Shown here one piece after another: positions 38,060-50,353 of a DNA stretch of 64,000 bases. The notes under the pieces were generated by a model that was given only the letters and a program-made list of their open reading frames with translations, made no database searches and was not told the DNA's origin. The position numbers and the translations under genes were made by a program. Position 1 is the stretch's first letter. The number at the start of each line of letters is the position of its first letter. This DNA is from Gnetum montanum (Eukaryota; Streptophyta; Gnetopsida; Gnetales; Gnetaceae). The DNA lies in NCBI GenBank assembly GCA_015680685.1, contig MNCI01007673.1, positions 6,830 through 70,829 of the forward strand. Direction: 5' to 3'.

Positions 38060-39268
38060 GAAAGCTAGCATGACTCTCCTACTTATTCCTCATCTTTATC
38101 ATCCTCATTGTCAAGATGATGAAGAATTGAAATAGCCATGCTATACAATGTACTAGAGATGGCTATAGGAATCAAAATAGACAACATAACAAGAATGGAG
38201 GCAAAGATAATAATCAAGATAAGGATGAAAGTAGAGATCAAGAACATAGACATGGTAGTAGACACATAAAGCAACACATAAGAAATTAGGATCATGATAG
38301 AGATATGATGGTAAAACTATTTTCACAAGAAGGAGCAAGATCAATATAAGAGAGGTTATTTATATTTTCATAAGGCATTAAAGGAATAGCTACATCAAAG
38401 AGCTTGATATGAATAACATTCCTAAATTTGAAGGAGACTACAATGTGAACCCACAACATCATTTACAACCCTTCCATGATGCATTTGTCTTGAAGAATAT
38501 AGAGAATGATTCAAAAAATCTCAAACTATTTCCAAGGATACTCTTAAAAGAAGTTAAGAGATGGTATTAATCCTTGGAACCAACATCTATTAGAAATTTG
38601 AGTATGATGCTAAAGTTTTTTAACAATAAATATCAAAAATACACCAAGGTGTTCAACTTCAGACAAAAAATTTAAGAATAAAAACAAGACAACCATAAGT
38701 CCCTTGATGTAGTATTGGGTAGGTATTATTCATTGTGATACTCTAAAAGGGAAGAATTGATACATATTAGAGATAGAATAAGCAACAGAATAAGGTAAAT
38801 TCTTGGAGTTTATGCCCAAGGGAAACTTTCAAAAATTAGGGTTCATCAAATTTAAAGGCTTACTAATGAAGTAGCTAAAAATAAAAAAAATGCAAAATAT
38901 TATAAAATAAATTCTTCTCTTTGCAAAAGGGATGTAATTTTTTTGATGCACTAGAGAATGAAGACCCTATGGAGAAGATGATTTAATAAAAGACTTTCTC
39001 AATATAAAAATCTATCTTATACATTGTGACAAAGGTGGAAAATGTGAGATTTAGTGGATAAAAAATTTATAATTTCACTAAAATGATAAAGGAAAAAAAT
39101 AAATAAAGCACTTTCATGAAATAAGAATAATAAGAAGAAAAAAATAGGGAAAGATATATATTGGAAAAAAGACAGTTTCTACTATGGAGAAGGTTGTAGA
39201 CTTAGATATAGATGATGATGAATGTTACATATGCTAATATGAACCTTTAAAAGGTTCTTTCCTAGTCT
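38060..39268 (+). pseudogene. gag: Gag of element D (Athila-like), degenerate
   Basis: A hydrophilic Asn/Gln/His-rich N-terminal stretch (38130-38300) is followed by a gag core with HHLQPFHDAF-like and LKLFPRILLKEVKRWY, then MMLKFFNNKYQKYTKVFNFR. The pattern matches Athila gag cores (HLxxFxD, LFPxSLxxxAxxW, FxxKFF). Stops interrupt it often. The frame is lost at 39269, where a TGTAACATCC element end begins. Minus-strand frames at 38083-38344 are shadows of the Asn/His-rich stretch. Confidence 0.5.
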
Positions 39269-41563
39269 TGTAACATCCTACTAACTAGGCATAACCTAGA
39301 AATCTATTAATTAAGAAATAAATAAAATATACAGGAAAAATAGAAATCATTTCTTAATAAAAATGTTGGATTTCATGAAAAATATAGCAAGCAAAGTAGT
39401 AGGCATCCATAAAATAGATGTAGAGGGCTAAGAAAAAAGACAAGGACAAAGGGATAAACATTATAAAATAGTGACAATACCCTCATATGTACAAAAGCTA
39501 ACCTATTCACTAATAAGAAAATATAAAGCCCTATTACCCAATCTAAAAAATGACATTACGAGTACTAATAAATAGTAAAATATAAAATATAAAAAGTATA
39601 TAAAATTTAGAAAATATGGTAAATGCATCAATAGGCATTGGTTTATAACATTAGCAAAAACTATTGAATATCAAAAGCCAAAAACTAATCAATGTTGCAT
39701 AAATAAAGTTCACAACCAAGTTAGGCCTATACCAAAGATAGGTAAAATACAAGTATCAATCCTCACAAAGTTAGATAATATAGAGATTGTAGCTAAACAT
39801 TATAGCATAGAAGAGTAATAACTAATAATTAGAAGCTTCATGACTAAGCTAACAAATGTTCTAAAATGAAATATGTTCATTAGCTTTTCCATTTAACTTC
39901 TCCTTATCACAACTAACTAAATTACCTAGATGGCACAAAAACACAATGGGAATCAGTCCCAAGACTAAGTAGGATAAACAAGCTACAAAATACTCCCTTA
40001 GGGGTTTTAGTTAGAGGAATCAAATAGTTATGCACAAGGGATAGTTGCAAATAAAAGTTAGCATCCAAAAATACAAACATAGATAGGTGCATGTCTAATA
40101 AACAATAATAACCAATTTAAATACCAATAGGAAATAACTAAAAATAGGTTTTGTCACTCCATACTAAACCCAAAAGAAAGAAAATTAAATGACACTTACT
40201 GACTAGACTGATTGCATAAGTGTTCAACTCACTACCAACTAGACTAATCATGTAGTCACTGCAAAGATTTTTAGCATTGCTAACCAAAAATCCAATGTAA
40301 AGCCAAATGGTTAAATATCAAACATAATATGCAAAATAACAATAGAATTCCCTATGTGGTGGGGAGACGTGTCAAAAACACTTAACAAAGCTAAAGAGAG
40401 ATTTAAGACCAAGGATGGAGTTATCTAAACAAAGATTCTAAAATGTGAAAAATGCTAGGACTGGAAATGTAGTTTCTAAGACTAACTAAAAAATGTAAAA
40501 AGAAATGCCAAAACAAAAATAGAAACTTCTAAATGTCATTCTAAGTTACTAAGATGCTACAAATATAATCAATTACTATTTTTAGACTTTCAAGTATTCT
40601 ATCAAGTCCTAGATGCTACATTTTTTACCATTTTCATTTATTTTCATTACCTAGAAGGTAAGGGCCCCTTTATCTTCAAGATTTCTCAAGATGAACCAAA
40701 ATATGCATTAAAAATTCATGTTAACTTTATCTTCTAAGCTATTACTATCTCACATCATGGATGGATGGATGGATGATGTGTCCTCAAGGTTCGCACTAGC
40801 AAGTTGAATAACTTTATCTTCTAAGCTATTACTATCTCACATCATTTGGGGTATGGTCAAAAATGCAAATTAAAACTCTAAACTTTAGTTTTATAGATGA
40901 AACATTTCACAAGTAAAACATGGTTAAAAAATGTTAAAATGAAGTCAAAACATTAACTAACATCCCATGTATGATAATAATCTCAAAAATATATCAAAAA
41001 TTAGAAAATATTAATAAAATAATTAGATCCAAAAAAAGGCATTTCATCAAATAGATGCAAACTAACAAAGATTAGCCAAAACATATGCACATAAAGTAGA
41101 AGTACCAAGAACCCATAAAAATGGAGCAAAGTATCAAATCATCCAAATAGGCTTCAAATCCTAGGAAGAACAATAGGTCAATAATAATTGAAATGAGATC
41201 TGTAGCTAAGCTTTTATGAGGGTCTTGGTTAATAGTGTAGATCTAAATCTAGTTTTTTCTCAATTTGGTAGGATCTCTTACTCTAGTTCTATCTCCTATA
41301 TGTCAACTATGCAATTGGATGATTTCTCATGGAATGGTTACTAGGTTTTTATTCTTGTAAGGGTATGGCATGGTTGTCTAAAAGAGTAATCTAAGCAAAA
41401 CCTACAGAAAAATAGATATTCTAATTCTAAAAAATATTTTAAAATAGCATTCTAACATGGGCTAGTACCCAAAGGTGGCCTAATGGATACCTCCTAATGA
41501 TAAGCTATTAGCTATGTTTAAGCTTAAGCTAATAGCTATGTCTAAGCCCAAATTAATAACCAA
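39269..41563. mobile_element. Candidate Tekay-type LTR, reverse orientation (weak)
   Basis: The left end TGTAACATCCTAC is the reverse complement of the right end of the solo LTR at 7878-16847. The proposed right end (ACCA at 41560-41563 followed by AGTCT) is supported only by a 5-bp match to AGTCT before 39269. The right end does not show the expected inverted terminus, so the extent is uncertain. No coding potential. Confidence 0.25.
40722..40845. repeat. 37-bp direct repeats flanking an ATGG microsatellite
   Basis: TAACTTTATCTTCTAAGCTA... (37 bp) occurs at 40722-40758 and 40809-40845 without visible difference. The 50 bp between begin with (ATGG)4. The arrangement fits replication slippage or template switching. 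Confidence 0.8.
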
Positions 41564-43504
41564 GTCTAAATTAAAAAACATAACTAACAAAGGTGTTAAG
41601 ACAATATCCTTTAAAAACATAAGCCAAAATGAATTAAAAACTAAAAGAGAAAAATAAATATTAAGTTATAAAAATACAAAATAACCAAAATAAAACATAC
41701 CACAACCAAAGTATTACCCCATGTACCATGGACCCTTCTAGTGCCTAATACCCACTAACTCAAAACTCTAATAAAAGAGGTTAGTGCGCATATGCTAAAT
41801 TAAAAAAAAATTCAAAATGTCAAAAATTTAAAATTAATAAAACAATAAAAATATTAAAAACCTAGAAAATGATAAAAATAAAATAAAAAGAAAAAAATAA
41901 AGATAAAGATTATAGTCTAATAAAAGAAAATGCAATTAAAAAGGAGATAATAAGGCACATATCTCAAACCACAACCAACAAAAGAAAAAGACTAATGAAG
42001 CATAAGAAATAGGCTAGAAATAAGAAATCAAGAGTTCAAATTACAAACATACCAATGAATAAGAGGTGTCTAAGGTAGAGGTATCACAAGTCATGTCACT
42101 TATCTAAGAGTTTGGGGCTAATGCCTTAAATGTAAAGCTCATTAAAAGTAAATACCCAAGAGATTTTCTTATCTACAAGAGAATTATAGACAATCCTATG
42201 ATTAATAATAGTATCCAAGTAGATTTCCTCCTTAAATCCAAGAATAGTATTACTAGTAGTGAAAAAACCCACAGCCATAGAAATGTCACAACTAAGGTAA
42301 TAATATCCTTATAGGTAGCCAAATCCATATGGATAATATGTCCAATAACATTCCTCTCCTTGTGGTGTAGCTACTCAAACTCATTCCTCCTACTACTAAT
42401 ATCCATCAAATTACCATAGATATTCCACTCCTAATACTAAACCACATTTCTATCCTTCTTATCCACTCCCATGCATCTCCAATAATCACATACTCCTCTT
42501 TCTCCAACACTACCTCCATATATGCAAGATGAGATACCACCATAATCACACCAAAAGAATGCTACAAAATTTGTGAACATGCATGTGGACAATAATTCAA
42601 GAGGCTCCAAGAACAAACCTTAGAAACAACATTTTTTAAACCTATTAGACCATCTAAACCAGTGAAAGCATTACTAGTTGTGGATCTCACTTCAAATCCA
42701 ACATCCTCTAATCCCTCAAACATGTCATCTTTAAATAAAAATTTGAATGTAAAAATGATCATGGTAACCCATGCTATTACATATTAGATCAAAGCAATTA
42801 GCCTTCCTAGGAAAAGAGCAATTCCTAGAAGTCCCATAATTTACATACAAATTGTAGGGAATCCACCATGCAAAGCTCTATTGAACTTACATTTTAGGGT
42901 GAACCTAATCTGTTAAGAAATGTACAAGGTTTAAAAAGTACTAACACATAAGAAATGCAACATTATATTAGAGGTTGCAGATTAGCCCATCACTATATTC
43001 TTAGAATAGAAAGAGGACATTCTAATCAACATTAGGAGGTGATCCTACCTAGTGGATTTATTGGTGATCTATGTGAATAATTATAAAGAGAGTGTTCCAT
43101 CATTATGATAAAGACTTGGCTAAGCACAATTGATGTTAAGCTTGAAATTAAGGATCTTTTCTTGGAAATCTCTACGAAAATGAATATTGGGTAATTGAGA
43201 AGTAAAACATTCCATGCATTAAGTACAATGATACAAGATGCAATTACAAGAAACATTATATCATGATATTCATGTAAAAAGAAAGGTGTGTGTGCAAAAG
43301 TGCTTGTACCCAGTAGCCACTAAACAGGAAGATACCTAGAGGTTGATGATAGAGGAAAGTTACAATTCATTAATTTTCATGAAATCATAAGAAGAACTTA
43401 CCATCTCATATGTGCTAAACTTGAATTAGATGAAGCAAGTAGAGCAATAGCTCTTCTAAGTAGAACATGTACGAGAAGAAGATACCAATTGGGGGGTGAT
43501 GAAA
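41564..43504. other. Unassigned AT-rich sequence, likely inner parts of element D
   Basis: No protease or RT motif found. Minus-strand frames 42562-42762 and 43032-43256 are open but carry no motif; plus-strand reading is Pro/Ser-rich around 42600-42750. The Athila RT expected before 43.5 kb is missing. Confidence 0.4.
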
Positions 43505-43774
43505 ATTCCAAAACAACCTATTCCCAAATCAATTGAATTAAGAAAATTACTAAAGTCACTTAAATATGTCTTCCTTATGAATGCAAAACTAGTAATTATC
43601 AATGCTAAGATTAGAAAAAAAAAATTTTAAAAAATCTATTAGAAGTCATGAACAAACCAATGGTGAGCCTCAAAATCATTCAATGGTTGATAATTTTACA
43701 AAAACTCAACATCACAATAATTGATAAAAATGGGATAGAAAATGCTATTGTAGATCTTTTGTATAGATTGATAT
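43505..43774 (+). pseudogene. pol: Pol fragments of element D: RT-upstream block and RNase H end
   Basis: 43530-43615 reads LRKLLKSLKYVFLMNAKLVI, the block found before RT in Athila polyproteins (LPxHLKYxFLGxxxxxPVI). After about 30 bp the frame jumps to LKIIQWLIILQKLNITIIDK and NGIENAIVDLLYRL, the end of the Athila RNase H (RLIRWILLLQEFDxEIxDKKG, ENxVADHLSRL). The RT body that should lie between is deleted. The sequence is cut at 43774 by element A (TSD GATAT at 43770-43774) and resumes at 62356. Confidence 0.7.
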
Positions 43775-45178
43775 TGTACCGTTCGAAATCATCAGTGCAA
43801 GGTTGGAATGAAACAAACACTGATAGATCCCCGAAAGAAATATAGAAGACCCTACCTTCACTTGAGGATGAGCTAGAATTGACGAAGGTAGAGTACCTTG
43901 GGTGGTCTGCACATGGATCAGACAAGGATTTCCCCAAATGTATGCCAATGTGCAATACGCTGGGTTATATGTAAACAGCGTAATAAGTGTAAACCAGAAC
44001 ATAAATGTGCAGAAATATAAACAAGGAGATAGGCAAGAATGAATGCAAACTATAACAAATCTTAATTGAAAATGAAGTAATTTTATTGCAAAAATGAGGA
44101 TTACAGTGCACTAGTCTGAATGTAGTTGTGGGACTGACACAAGGCAGACAAAGAGCCCCAGTGGATGCGGATGGATGATGGTATGCTAGTTTGGACTGCA
44201 GGCATAGCGTGAAGGCTGTATGGTTAGCATGCAGGGTTGAAGTCCAACGTGCAGGGTTGGTGTTTAGATTTTTCTAAGTGTCTTAGATTCCCATTTTTTT
44301 TGTATGTTTGTCAAAATTGTGAACCCCGATCTAGTGAAAAATTGGGATTTTTATGAGGGTTTTGAGCACTAGATTTGGATCTGGTAGAGTATGAGTGGCC
44401 GTAGGTGAGAGAATTTTGGGTCGGATGATAGGTGGCTATGTTGCCCAGGTGCAAAGAATATTACAACTATGTAGCATGTTGCATGCCAACTTGTGCTGCT
44501 GCATGCCAGTGTGTACACGCTGGGCATGTGAACTCAGCGTATAGACTTGACTAGAATAAAAGAATTTATTTTTACAAAGTACTGTTACAATAGAAGGTAT
44601 CCAATTCAGCCCTCGGTTTTAAGCTCGAATGTTATGAGAATGCTGCCTGTGGATATTTAGCTCAGTTGGACTTGATCTGACATGATTCTATAAGATTTCC
44701 ACTGATGTAAACTATGCTGCACGTTGTATGGTGCACGTCGGGTGTACACGCTGGGCGTACACGCTAGCCATGCAAGAGGAACATGCTCAGTGTGTGTACT
44801 CCAAAGTGCATGATTTCAAGGTCAAAACTAGATTTTCTTGAGTTCATAATGATACCTAACAATTGCCCTGTCTCTGAGAGTCGATGCCCTGTGAAAATTT
44901 TGCTCTGAAGGGCATGTTTTGGGTAGTATTTGAAGTCACACGTGTGTGCACGCTACATACTCAGTGAAAACTAAGTATTTTGAGCTCAAAATTTGCCAGG
45001 TTTGATGCCGGATGTCGACGTAGTCTTCTGTGGGTCATAGGGAACCATTTCTTGCTTAGTTCAACTCCATTTGAAGCTACCCGTAAGGCCATCAAGCTTT
45101 AGTCATGGTGGGGAGCATCATGATTTTAGCTCAATTCTTGTTGGAGAAATACTAAGCCTAGAATTTTGTGGTGTTTCA
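43775..45178 (-). repeat. 3' LTR of element A
   Basis: 1404 bp, pairs end to end with 60953-62350. Repeated CACGCTGGGC / AGCGTG motifs occur (44500-44780). The small minus-strand frames at 43680-44002 are LTR sequence repeated at 60926-61318, not genes. Confidence 0.9.
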
Positions 45179-45194
45179 TTGGCCCCTCTTTGTT
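45179..45194 (-). promoter_or_regulatory. Polypurine tract of element A
   Basis: The minus strand reads AACAAAGAGGGGCCAA directly before the LTR terminus TGAAACAC, confirming minus orientation. Confidence 0.7.
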
Positions 45195-45494
45195 GACGCT
45201 TGGAGGAATCAACCCGAGAAGCATCAACAAATAAGTACAAAATACCACAAGCAACTTGGTAGAAATATTTTCCTTTAGCACTTGGCCAAATGTCATCATA
45301 CCGTGTTCAGTAGTACATGGAATTGAGGAAACGAAATTTATAGCTAGATAGGGGGACGAAAATTGTGGAGATCATAAACTGATCAAGGGATTGTGCATGG
45401 TGAAGGGGATACTTTGGTGTGTGCATGGATCATGTTGATCCTTGTCAATAGCTATTGTCTAGTAGACTTGGGACCAAGACATGAGGTGTACATC

Positions 45495-45654
45495 CTTTGG
45501 TGGAACAAGACTCTTGTTTAGTGTTTAAGAGGACTTGTTGGCACAACCAAAGCCACGTGATGATTTGTTGCATTCTTTGGAGGAATAGGTCCTCTGTATA
45601 GTGTTAAAGGGAACCTGTTGGTGGAGAACCAAAGCCACATAATGAGAAGTTACT
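45495..45654 (-). repeat. Tandem repeat, 2 x 80 bp, 3' untranslated part of element A
   Basis: Diverged units starting CTTTGGTGGAACAAG (45495) and CTTTGGAGGAATAGG (45575), both with an AACCAAAGCCAC box. The region between PPT and INT (45195-46323) has no protein domain. A T-rich stretch at 45775-45835 produces spurious hydrophobic frames. Confidence 0.65.
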
Positions 45655-46323
45655 TGAGAGCTTGAGACATGAGTACTTGCTTCCAAGACAACTGCCTTCC
45701 CGCCTAGGGCTTGTATGGAAAGTGCCAAGGGTCTTGTGTTTCCTTTTGGCTTTTTTGCTCTTTGCTCTTTGCTCTTTTTTTTGTTTTTTTTGTTATTTCT
45801 ATTTTTTTTGTATATATATATTTTTTATTATTTTTGGATAGAGCTTTGTTTTGGCCTTGTACTCATGCTCAAGTGTCATGTTGTGTGCCGCAACTGCTTG
45901 AGGGTGTCAGAGCGTGCAATAGTGTACTCAAGGTTTTGGAATACATATCAGGAAACTGTAACCGAATAGAAGGGGGAAGTAGGAGTTTTAGAGAACTAGG
46001 GAATGTCTTGGGGACTGGGGCAGTACATTTGAATAGATTGATTAATGTGGTTGCATGCTTTAGGAACAATATGGTACCTTGCCACTGTGATGAAGTGCAT
46101 TCTCGTACGAACACCTCTGAGTGTCATCCTGCAAACACAACTCCCAGAAGACAAGAAAATCACAAGTGAGTGAGAAAGCTTGGACTTGGATAGAAACTGA
46201 TGAAAAAAAAGTTACTAGCTGAGATTTCAAGCATTGAATATGCATGACAGCCATGTTGTCAGGTTCGACCGATGATGAGCGAGGCAGTGGCTCGCAGACC
46301 GAGAGGCAAGAGATGAAGTTGCT

Positions 46324-46520
46324 AGTTTATAGTCTTAGTGGACTATGAAGAGGCAAACCAGTTTATAGTCTTAGCGGACTCTAGCAAATGAAGCTATGGT
46401 ATTTTAAAGTCATATTGGATGGCTGCTAGTTTATTGTCATTGCGGATGAACTATGGTGCCATTTTATCATCATAACACCAAGACGTATCTGTGGTATTAG
46501 TTTACCATCATGATTCTAGG
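46324..46520 (-). repeat. AGTTTA-hairpin repeats, copy 3 (after integrase)
   Basis: At least four diverged units start AGTTTAT or AGTTTAC on the plus strand and contain a short self-complementary core such as GTCTTAGTGGAC or GTCTTAGCGGAC. They sit 20 bp beyond the integrase stop. The same motif recurs at 50204-50353 and 55956-56200. Confidence 0.7.
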
Positions 46521-46541
46521 ACGTTTGCATACTTGAGAGGT

Positions 46542-47720
46542 TTAGACATGAAATAGTTTGAGGTACCGGTGGTTCGTTGGATGAGCAAGCTCATTACCAT
46601 TCATATCGGCTAGTTTAAATGCTACGTTGTCGTATGCTTTGGTGACCAAGTAGGGTTCTTCCCAGTTGGTTGCCAACTTGTCCGCATGTTCATGGACCAT
46701 CTTAAGTATGAGGTCGCCTTCTTTGATTGGGCACTTTTGAATGTCATGTTGATGGCATCTTCGTTGTTGTTTCTGATACCACTTGATCTGATCAAGTGCA
46801 TGTGTGCGTTCCTCCTCCACCGAGTCCAAGTCGACAATGGGCAAGGCATTTTTTTCACCCTCATCGAGGAGTCCGAAGAGTGTGATCCTTAAAGATAGTA
46901 CCTGAAACTCCAAAGGTAAAATAGCTTCTAAACCATAGAAAAGACTATATGGCATTTTACCTGTGGAACTCTGATGTGTAGTGCGATAAGCCCATAGTGT
47001 GTATACTAACTGTTCGTGCCATCTTTTCTTACTCTGAGTAAGCATCTTTTTGAGCACTGTGATGATGATCTTATTTGTAGCTTTGGCTTGTCCATTTCTC
47101 TAAGGGTAGTAAGGGGATGAAAATGAATGTTTGATCCCTAGGCTCTCACTGAAAGTCCTAGTTTCAGCACTGCTGAACTGTGGCTCGTTATCAGTGATGA
47201 TGGTCATCGGAATGCCAAAACGGGTCATGATTTTTTCTAGAATGAAGTTTCATATGTGTTTGGATGTGGTCTTCCTAAGGGGAATAGCTTCTACCCATTT
47301 TGTGAAGTATTCTATCATAGTTATGATAAAGCTATGTCCTGCAGAAGATGGGGGAGTTATCAGTCCAATAATGTCCAACCCCCACTTCTGGAAAGGCCAG
47401 GTGATTTGCGTTGTATGCAGCTCATTTAGTGGAATATGTATTAAATTGCTATGTTTTTTATAGATACTACACGTTTTGACCTTGGAGAAACAATCATAGT
47501 CCATGTGTGGCCAATAATATCCCAAACATCTTATTCTTGTTGCCATTGCTTTGGGCACTATGTGCCCTCCGCATAGTCCATCGTGTACTTGCTCGACAAT
47601 GCTTTGACCATCAATGCTACTAACGCATGTTAACAAGATGCCTTCGTAGGATTGACAACACAACGTGTCACCTACCAATGCATACTATCGAGAACATTTT
47701 CATACTGTGTCCTTTTATGC
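46542..47720 (-). pseudogene. pol: Integrase of element A, catalytic Glu lost
   Basis: Integrase inserts the cDNA into the genome. The N-terminal zinc-binding part has VHDGLCGGH and KTCSIYKKH (second Cys of CxxC replaced). The core shows the first Asp in WGLDIIG, EYFTKWVEAIPLRK, and the second Asp in ITDNEPQFSS. The third catalytic residue should be Glu in NGQAEATNK, but codon 47082-47084 is Lys (NGQAKATNK). A TAG stop lies just before RNGQ. The C-terminal part, open from 47057 to 46542 (171 codons), has WAYRTTHQSSTGKMPYSLFY and ends with a GPYxV-like WEEPYLVTKAYDN block. It follows the archaeal-type RNase H in the same polyprotein. Confidence 0.85.
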
Positions 47721-47780
47721 ATTCGTGAGATGTTGAGGTGGTTCACCGTGTAAAAGGTACTCCTTTATGTCATTGTACCA

Positions 47781-48275
47781 TTATACAGCTTGCATTGTAC
47801 TAACGAATACAATCAGTAATTCATCGGGAGTATCAGTTATGGGTTTAGTACAACTAATTATAGAACTAGGCAACGTGTGGAACATGTTTGGTGATATATT
47901 CAGAGCTAATGTGGCAAGTGCATCTGCAATGGTGTTATCATTTCTAGAAACATGTTGCACATCTATATTTTTGAATCGCTTTAGTAAGTGCTTAGTCAAA
48001 TCACAATATGGTTGTAAGTGTTGCACTTTGCATGCATAAACATCTATGAATTAATTTAGAACTAATTGTGAGTCACCTCTAACTACCATTCGTGTGATGT
48101 CTAAAGCTAGTGCTGCTATGAGACCTCTAAGGAGACCTTTGTACTCTGCTATGTTGTTGGTATAGTGAAAGTAGAAACGATAAGAAAAGGGTCAAATCTC
48201 CCCATAGGGATAGGTGATGACGATGGCAGCACTTCCCCCTCAAGAGGTGGATGCTCCATCAAAGTTCAAAATGAC
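47781..48275 (-). pseudogene. pol: Archaeal-type RNase H of element A
   Basis: Minus strand reads VILNFDGASTS, stop, GGSAAIVITYPYGEI, then NNIAEYKGLLRGL, MVVRGDSQLVLN and VQHVSRNDNTIADALATLAL. These are the FDGA, E, GDS and ADAL motifs of the extra RNase H typical of Tat-lineage elements. Two or three stops are CGA-to-TGA or CAA-to-TAA changes. The frame is otherwise continuous. Confidence 0.85.
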
Positions 48276-49989
48276 ATCGTAGTCATCGGGTACTATCTCT
48301 ATTGCACTCACATTTTCATCAGGGAACTCTGGCTCTATCGTTGCCTGATCGTGCGTTGGTGATGCAGTCATTTTATTTGCTATGGCTTGACCCTTAACTG
48401 ATGATTGTGCTATGTAGTGTAGGTCAAACTCAGCTATCATGGCTTTCCAACGAGCTATTCTACTCGACTTGTAAATGTTTCCTGTGATAGCTCTGAGCAC
48501 ATTATCCTTGCAAATTATATTGACTTGGTTATAGAAGAGGTAATGTCGCCATTTCTTTAAGGAAAAGGTAAGAGCTAAACATGACTTCTCCACCTCATTA
48601 TACTTCTTCTCATGGGCTACTAATGCATGAATTAAGTAATAGATAGGAACTTCGGTTCCATCATCTTGTTTCTGGCAAAGCATGGACACGATTGACAAGT
48701 CTGATGCTGCAAGGTAGATATAGAATGATCTATTATTTTGAGGTGGATAGAATGTTGGTAGCTGAGCCAATGTTGTCTTAATGTTGTCAAATGCTTCTTG
48801 GCATTGTGAAGTCCATTCAAAATGGAGGTTCTTGCGTAGCAAGTGGTTCATAGTTTTCAACTTGTTCGTCAGTTTTTCTATAAAATGCCTGCTGAACTGT
48901 AATCTACCTTGTAGACCTCAGAGCTCGGTAAGGTTGCTNTTGTAATCTACCTTGTAGACCTCAGAGCTCGGTAAGGTTGCTTGGTGGTTTCAAGTTTGTT
49001 ATGGCCTTAACTTTAGCGGGGTCTACTCGTATCCTTGCTTCTGAGGCTATGAATCCAAGCATTTTGCCTATTTTGACCCCAAAGACACATTTCTTTGGGT
49101 TAAGTCTCAGCTCATATTTTAAACAACGCTTTAGTACCAAGTCAATATCTTGTACATGTTGTTCTGATGTCTTTGATTTAACCATGATATCATCCACATA
49201 GTCATTGAGTGAGTTAAAGATATAATCACTAAAGATAAATGTCATCGCTCTTTGGTATGTAGCACCAGCATTCTTGAGACCAAATGGCATCATCGTGTAG
49301 CAAAAGGTACCCCATGGTGTCATCAAGGTTGTCGTAAGTTGATGTTCAGGGTTAATCTGAATCTGGTTATATCTTGAAAAGCCATCCATAAAAGATAACA
49401 AGGCATGAACATCGGTCGAGTCAACCAGTTAATCAATGCTAGGTAGGGAAAAATCATCTTTTATGGTTGCAACGTTGAGGTCCCAGAAGTCAATGAATAG
49501 GTGAATGCTTTCATTCTTCTCTGGGACAATGACCATGTTGGATACCCGATTAGCATAGTTAACAGCCCGAATGAAACTAGCTTGATAAAGTTTGGTGATT
49601 TCATTACGGACTACCAATGCTACCTCAGGCTTAACCTTACGTGCTTTTTGTTTCACTGCTCTTAATCTTGGATTGAGTATAATGTTGTGCTGGACTATTC
49701 AAGGGTCTAACCCAAGCATGTCAGTGTAAGACCAAGTGAATGCTTTTATGTTGTCTTTAAGCACTTGTGCCATGTCATTGGCTAGTTGCGGGCTTACCAA
49801 TGTACTTAGTTTCAGGATTTTAACTTCGCCATCTGGCACAATAATGGGGACTTCAGCCAAGGGGTCTTCAGTGATGCTATCAGTTTCTAGGTCCAGAGTC
49901 TTGGTCATCATTTCAAAACAATCTAGCATTTGTTGAGTTGATGCCACAAAAATGTCATTTGTTCTTGAGCCTAAATCAATAGACTCCAT
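48276..49989 (-). pseudogene. pol: Reverse transcriptase and RNase H of element A
   Basis: RT copies the element RNA into DNA; RNase H removes the template. From 49989: IKAFTWSYTDMLGLDP (RT-upstream block), KARKVKPEV, VSNMVIVPEKNESIHLFIDF, DDFSLPSID, LLSFMDGFSRYNQIQI, TTLMTPWGTFCYTMMPFGL, NAGATYQRAM, the intact catalytic YVDDIMVKS at about 49190-49203, and LNPKKCVFGV. After the N join, 48860-48276 reads FEWTSQCQEAFDNIK, IYLAASD, YNEVEKSCLALTFSLKKWRH and IARWKAMIAEFDLHY (RNase H). Two or three stops interrupt it. The frame change at about 48.9 kb is explained by an artefactual 43-base insertion and not by mutation. Confidence 0.9.
48898..48981. other. Assembly join: N with 41-bp duplicated flanks
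   Basis: 48898-48938 and 48941-48981 are the same 41 bases, separated by NT (N at 48939). Ignoring one copy (43 positions in total) puts the RT frame (phase 0) and the RNase H frame (phase 2) in register, so the duplication is an unmerged overlap. Confidence 0.9.
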
Positions 49990-50203
49990 GTCCTTTTCTC
50001 AAGTGATCGTTCCGTGCCATCCATTGATAGACAGTGGTAAGAATAATTGCTTGCTAACCATGATGTTTGCTCCTGCCAATAAACAGTGAGTAGTGTCAAT
50101 CAGGTGGTTGGTTATTTTCGAATGTAAGTAATTTATGCATTTATGCATCAAAATTGGACTAAGGTATGCAATGGTAATTTATCGTCGTATCCGGACGCAT
50201 GGC

Positions 50204-50353
50204 AGTTTAGGGCCTTACTGTGCCGATTGTAGTAGTTTAAGGCCTTACCAGGCTGATTGGGGTAGTTTAAGGCCTTACCGGGCCGATTATGCCAGTTTAA
50301 GGCCTTACCGGGCCGATTACGACAGTTTAAGGCCTTACCAGGCCGATTACGGT
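50204..50353 (+). repeat. AGTTTA-hairpin repeats, copy 1: 5 x 30 bp
   Basis: Five units exactly 30 bp apart (50204, 50234, 50264, 50294, 50324), consensus AGTTTAAGGCCTTACCGGGC followed by CGATTA. GGCC...GGCC halves can pair. The plus-strand frame 50135-50374 translates it to a repeated SLRPYRADY decapeptide; I regard this frame as a by-product. Confidence 0.9.

Noticed and set aside
39269-41563. Complete inverted Tekay LTR with TSD AGTCT.
   Set aside because: Only the left end matches; a 5-bp match at the right is weak, so it is kept only as a low-confidence feature.
45711-46254. Hydrophobic ORFs resembling membrane proteins.
   Set aside because: Driven by T-runs in the 3' untranslated part of element A; no motif, and the other strand reads as well.
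48977-49201. Plus-strand ORF opposite RT.
   Set aside because: Shadow of the RT frame on the minus strand.
50204-50353. 30-bp regularly spaced repeats looked like a CRISPR array.
   Set aside because: Units are directly adjacent without unique spacers and lie in a plant retrotransposon.
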